In this document: positions 62,728 through 64,000 of the stretch, piece after piece
Position numbering within the stretch: the stretch's first letter is position 1
How the letters are laid out: every line of letters begins with the position of its first letter
NCBI RefSeq assembly: GCF_900163785.1
Contig: NZ_FUKN01000014.1
Coordinates: 1-64,000, forward strand
Direction: 5' to 3'
DNA length: 64,000 nucleotides
Origin: Psychrobacter sp. JB385
Lineage (GTDB): Bacteria > Pseudomonadota > Gammaproteobacteria > Pseudomonadales > Moraxellaceae
Translations under genes and position numbers: made by a program
The notes under the pieces: generated by a model
Seen by the model: the letters and a program-made list of their open reading frames with translations, nothing else
What the model was told of the DNA's origin: nothing
Database searches by the model: none

Positions 62728-64000
62728 CTAACTACGAGAATAACGCCCACCTTGGACGTTGATTGCGCCCAATAGCTCAAGCTCCATCAATTGTCCTATC
62801 AGACTTGATGTGGTCAGCTCAGTAGCAGTAATGAGGGCGTCTAAGTCTTGCCCATGCCAATCCAGCTGCTCATAAACTGCTGTCAGATGCTCAGGAATGG
62901 CTACAGTAGTACGCTGAGGTTTCATATTTGCGGACGACAACTGGCTAGTCTCTTTACCAGTAGCATAAGAGGAACGGCGACTCAGATGGTTTGCTTGACT
63001 CTCTGCTAGATTGTCGTTGATGACCGCTGTACGTGCGTTAGAATTAACGGTTGAAGTATCTGAACAAGTATCTAAATAAGGACTGTGAGCCAATTGACTG
63101 TTCACATCTTCAATCACTTGTTGCGGATGATAAATCAACGTCGCGCCTTCCCGTATTAAATGATGACAGCCCTCAGCATTGCCATTATCAATATGACTTG
63201 GGACAGCGAAGACTTGCTTACCTTGCTCAGACGTTAGGCGTGCCGTGATTAGAGAGCCACTTTGAACCGCAGCTTCTGTCACAATTGTCGCCAAACTTAA
63301 ACCCGCAACCAAGCGATTGCGACGGGGGAAAGTATGCTTATGCGGCTGAGTATGCGGTAGCAGCTCACTAATGATACAGCCACCTTTTTCAATGATTTGG
63401 GCAAAGAGCTGATCGTGATGATTGGGGTAATTCACATCAATCCCTGTCCCCATCACTCCAACCGTACGACCTTGGTATGCTGAGTCTACCTGTGCCAATG
63501 CTCCTGAATGCGCACGCTTATCTACGCCCAGCGCCAGACCGCTGGTGACAACATAACCCGCTTGCGCCAAATACTGCGCCATATCAAACGTGGTTTTTTG
63601 GGCATGAGCAGTGGGTTTGCGACTGCCGACAATCGCAATCTGCGCTTGTTGTAAGCGCATTCGATTACCGCGATAGAACAATACAGGCGGTGGATCGTAA
63701 ATTTGTAAAAGCTGGGCGGGATAGTCAGGTTGGTCGGCAAACAGCAGACCATACCGCCCTTCTGTAAGTGCCTTCTGAATATTATCAATACTGGTGCGCG
63801 TTTGTTCAGGCTGCTCATGGCGTTTAAGATGAGTGTGATGCAAACCCAATTGTCGCCACGCTTCTACTTTGGCTTGCCAAGCAAGCCTAGCATGACCAAA
63901 CGAGGTAATCAGCTTATGATAGGCGGAGAGTGAGGCATTCACCTCAAACCATAGCGCCAATGTTGCGCGCTGATCGTCGGTCAATAAAGAGGAGACTGCC
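62728..64000 (-). CDS. dprA: DNA-processing protein DprA, 5' end outside the window
   Basis: Loads RecA on incoming single-stranded DNA during natural transformation. At least 418 aa. The N-terminal SAM-like helical domain runs into the Rossmann-type core: IVGSRKPTAHAQ, SGLALGVDKRAHSGAL, GVMGTGIDVNYP and FPRRNRLVAGLS (DNA-binding/RecA-loading), then a winged-helix C-terminus (DLDALITATELTTSSLIGQLMELELLG). The frame is open to the right edge beyond a TTG at 63984, so the real start is probably outside. Confidence 0.93.
   Translation of the reverse strand, partial: AVSSLLTDDQRATLALWFEVNASLSAYHKLITSFGHARLAWQAKVEAWRQLGLHHTHLKRHEQPEQTRTSIDNIQKALTEGRYGLLFADQPDYPAQLLQIYDPPPVLFYRGNRMRLQQAQIAIVGSRKPTAHAQKTTFDMAQYLAQAGYVVTSGLALGVDKRAHSGALAQVDSAYQGRTVGVMGTGIDVNYPNHHDQLFAQIIEKGGCIISELLPHTQPHKHTFPRRNRLVAGLSLATIVTEAAVQSGSLITARLTSEQGKQVFAVPSHIDNGNAEGCHHLIREGATLIYHPQQVIEDVNSQLAHSPYLDTCSDTSTVNSNARTAVINDNLAESQANHLSRRSSYATGKETSQLSSANMKPQRTTVAIPEHLTAVYEQLDWHGQDLDALITATELTTSSLIGQLMELELLGAINVQGGRYSRS

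Noticed and set aside
1..64000. Search for insertion sequences, prophage genes and CRISPR arrays
   Set aside because: No transposase, integrase, phage structural gene or regularly spaced repeat was found. The only dispersed repeats are the short palindromic copies.

Overview
The window looks like a chromosomal segment of a gamma-proteobacterium of the family Moraxellaceae, most likely Psychrobacter. This rests on the gene set (Na+-NQR operon with apbE and nqrM, thrS-infC, split his genes, bioF-bioC, grpE/dnaK, dprA-tsaC), the moderately AT-rich codon use and the overall protein style. No database search was possible. The left edge carries three tandem sigma70-type promoters firing leftwards off the window, as expected for an rRNA or other stable-RNA operon just outside it. 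The right edge has dprA (open at the edge), tsaC and a perfect 16-bp parS-type palindrome, which suggests that this end lies in the origin-proximal domain.

Layout. 1-8.3 kb: leftward promoters, a GNAT acetyltransferase, thrS-infC (infC apparently starting at the rare codon ATT), a TelA-family protein and RNase R. 8.3-11.2 kb, minus strand: a small membrane protein, a BON-MscS channel and hisA. 11.2-12.2 kb: a long gene-free leader. 12.2-21.2 kb: nqrABCDEF, a short-chain dehydrogenase, apbE and nqrM, together the sodium-pumping NADH:quinone oxidoreductase plus two maturation factors. 21.4-27.7 kb: a CynX-type permease, a TesA-like lipoprotein esterase, and a YbbA/YbbP-type ABC exporter whose two genes are separated by an AT-rich orphan gene.

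27.7-32.2 kb, minus strand: a visibly AT-rich three-gene operon. It encodes a small middle-component-like protein, an SMC/Rad50-like ATPase with a double CxxC hook, and a large protein with a C-terminal PD-(D/E)xK-like domain. It resembles the ABC-three-component (Lamassu-like) conflict systems and is the strongest candidate for an unusual biological system here. It is followed by a five-copy AAACCCC array that could fold as a G-quadruplex on the minus strand, and by an orphan terminator.

32.8-47.5 kb: housekeeping genes (avtA, hisH, hisB, tRNA-Phe, gph, comM, a penicillin-acylase-family lipoprotein, hemN) and smaller unknowns, with four intergenic copies of a palindromic MITE-like repeat. 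47.5-64 kb: an SPFH/NfeD pair, an outer-membrane barrel protein, bioF-bioC, dnaK and grpE with a candidate heat-shock promoter, an HSL-type esterase, a metallophosphoesterase, a TIGR01777-type epimerase next to the parS pair, two paralogous small membrane proteins, a fatty-acid desaturase and a GbsR/MarR regulator sharing near-identical operators, then tsaC and dprA. No insertion sequence, prophage or CRISPR array was seen.
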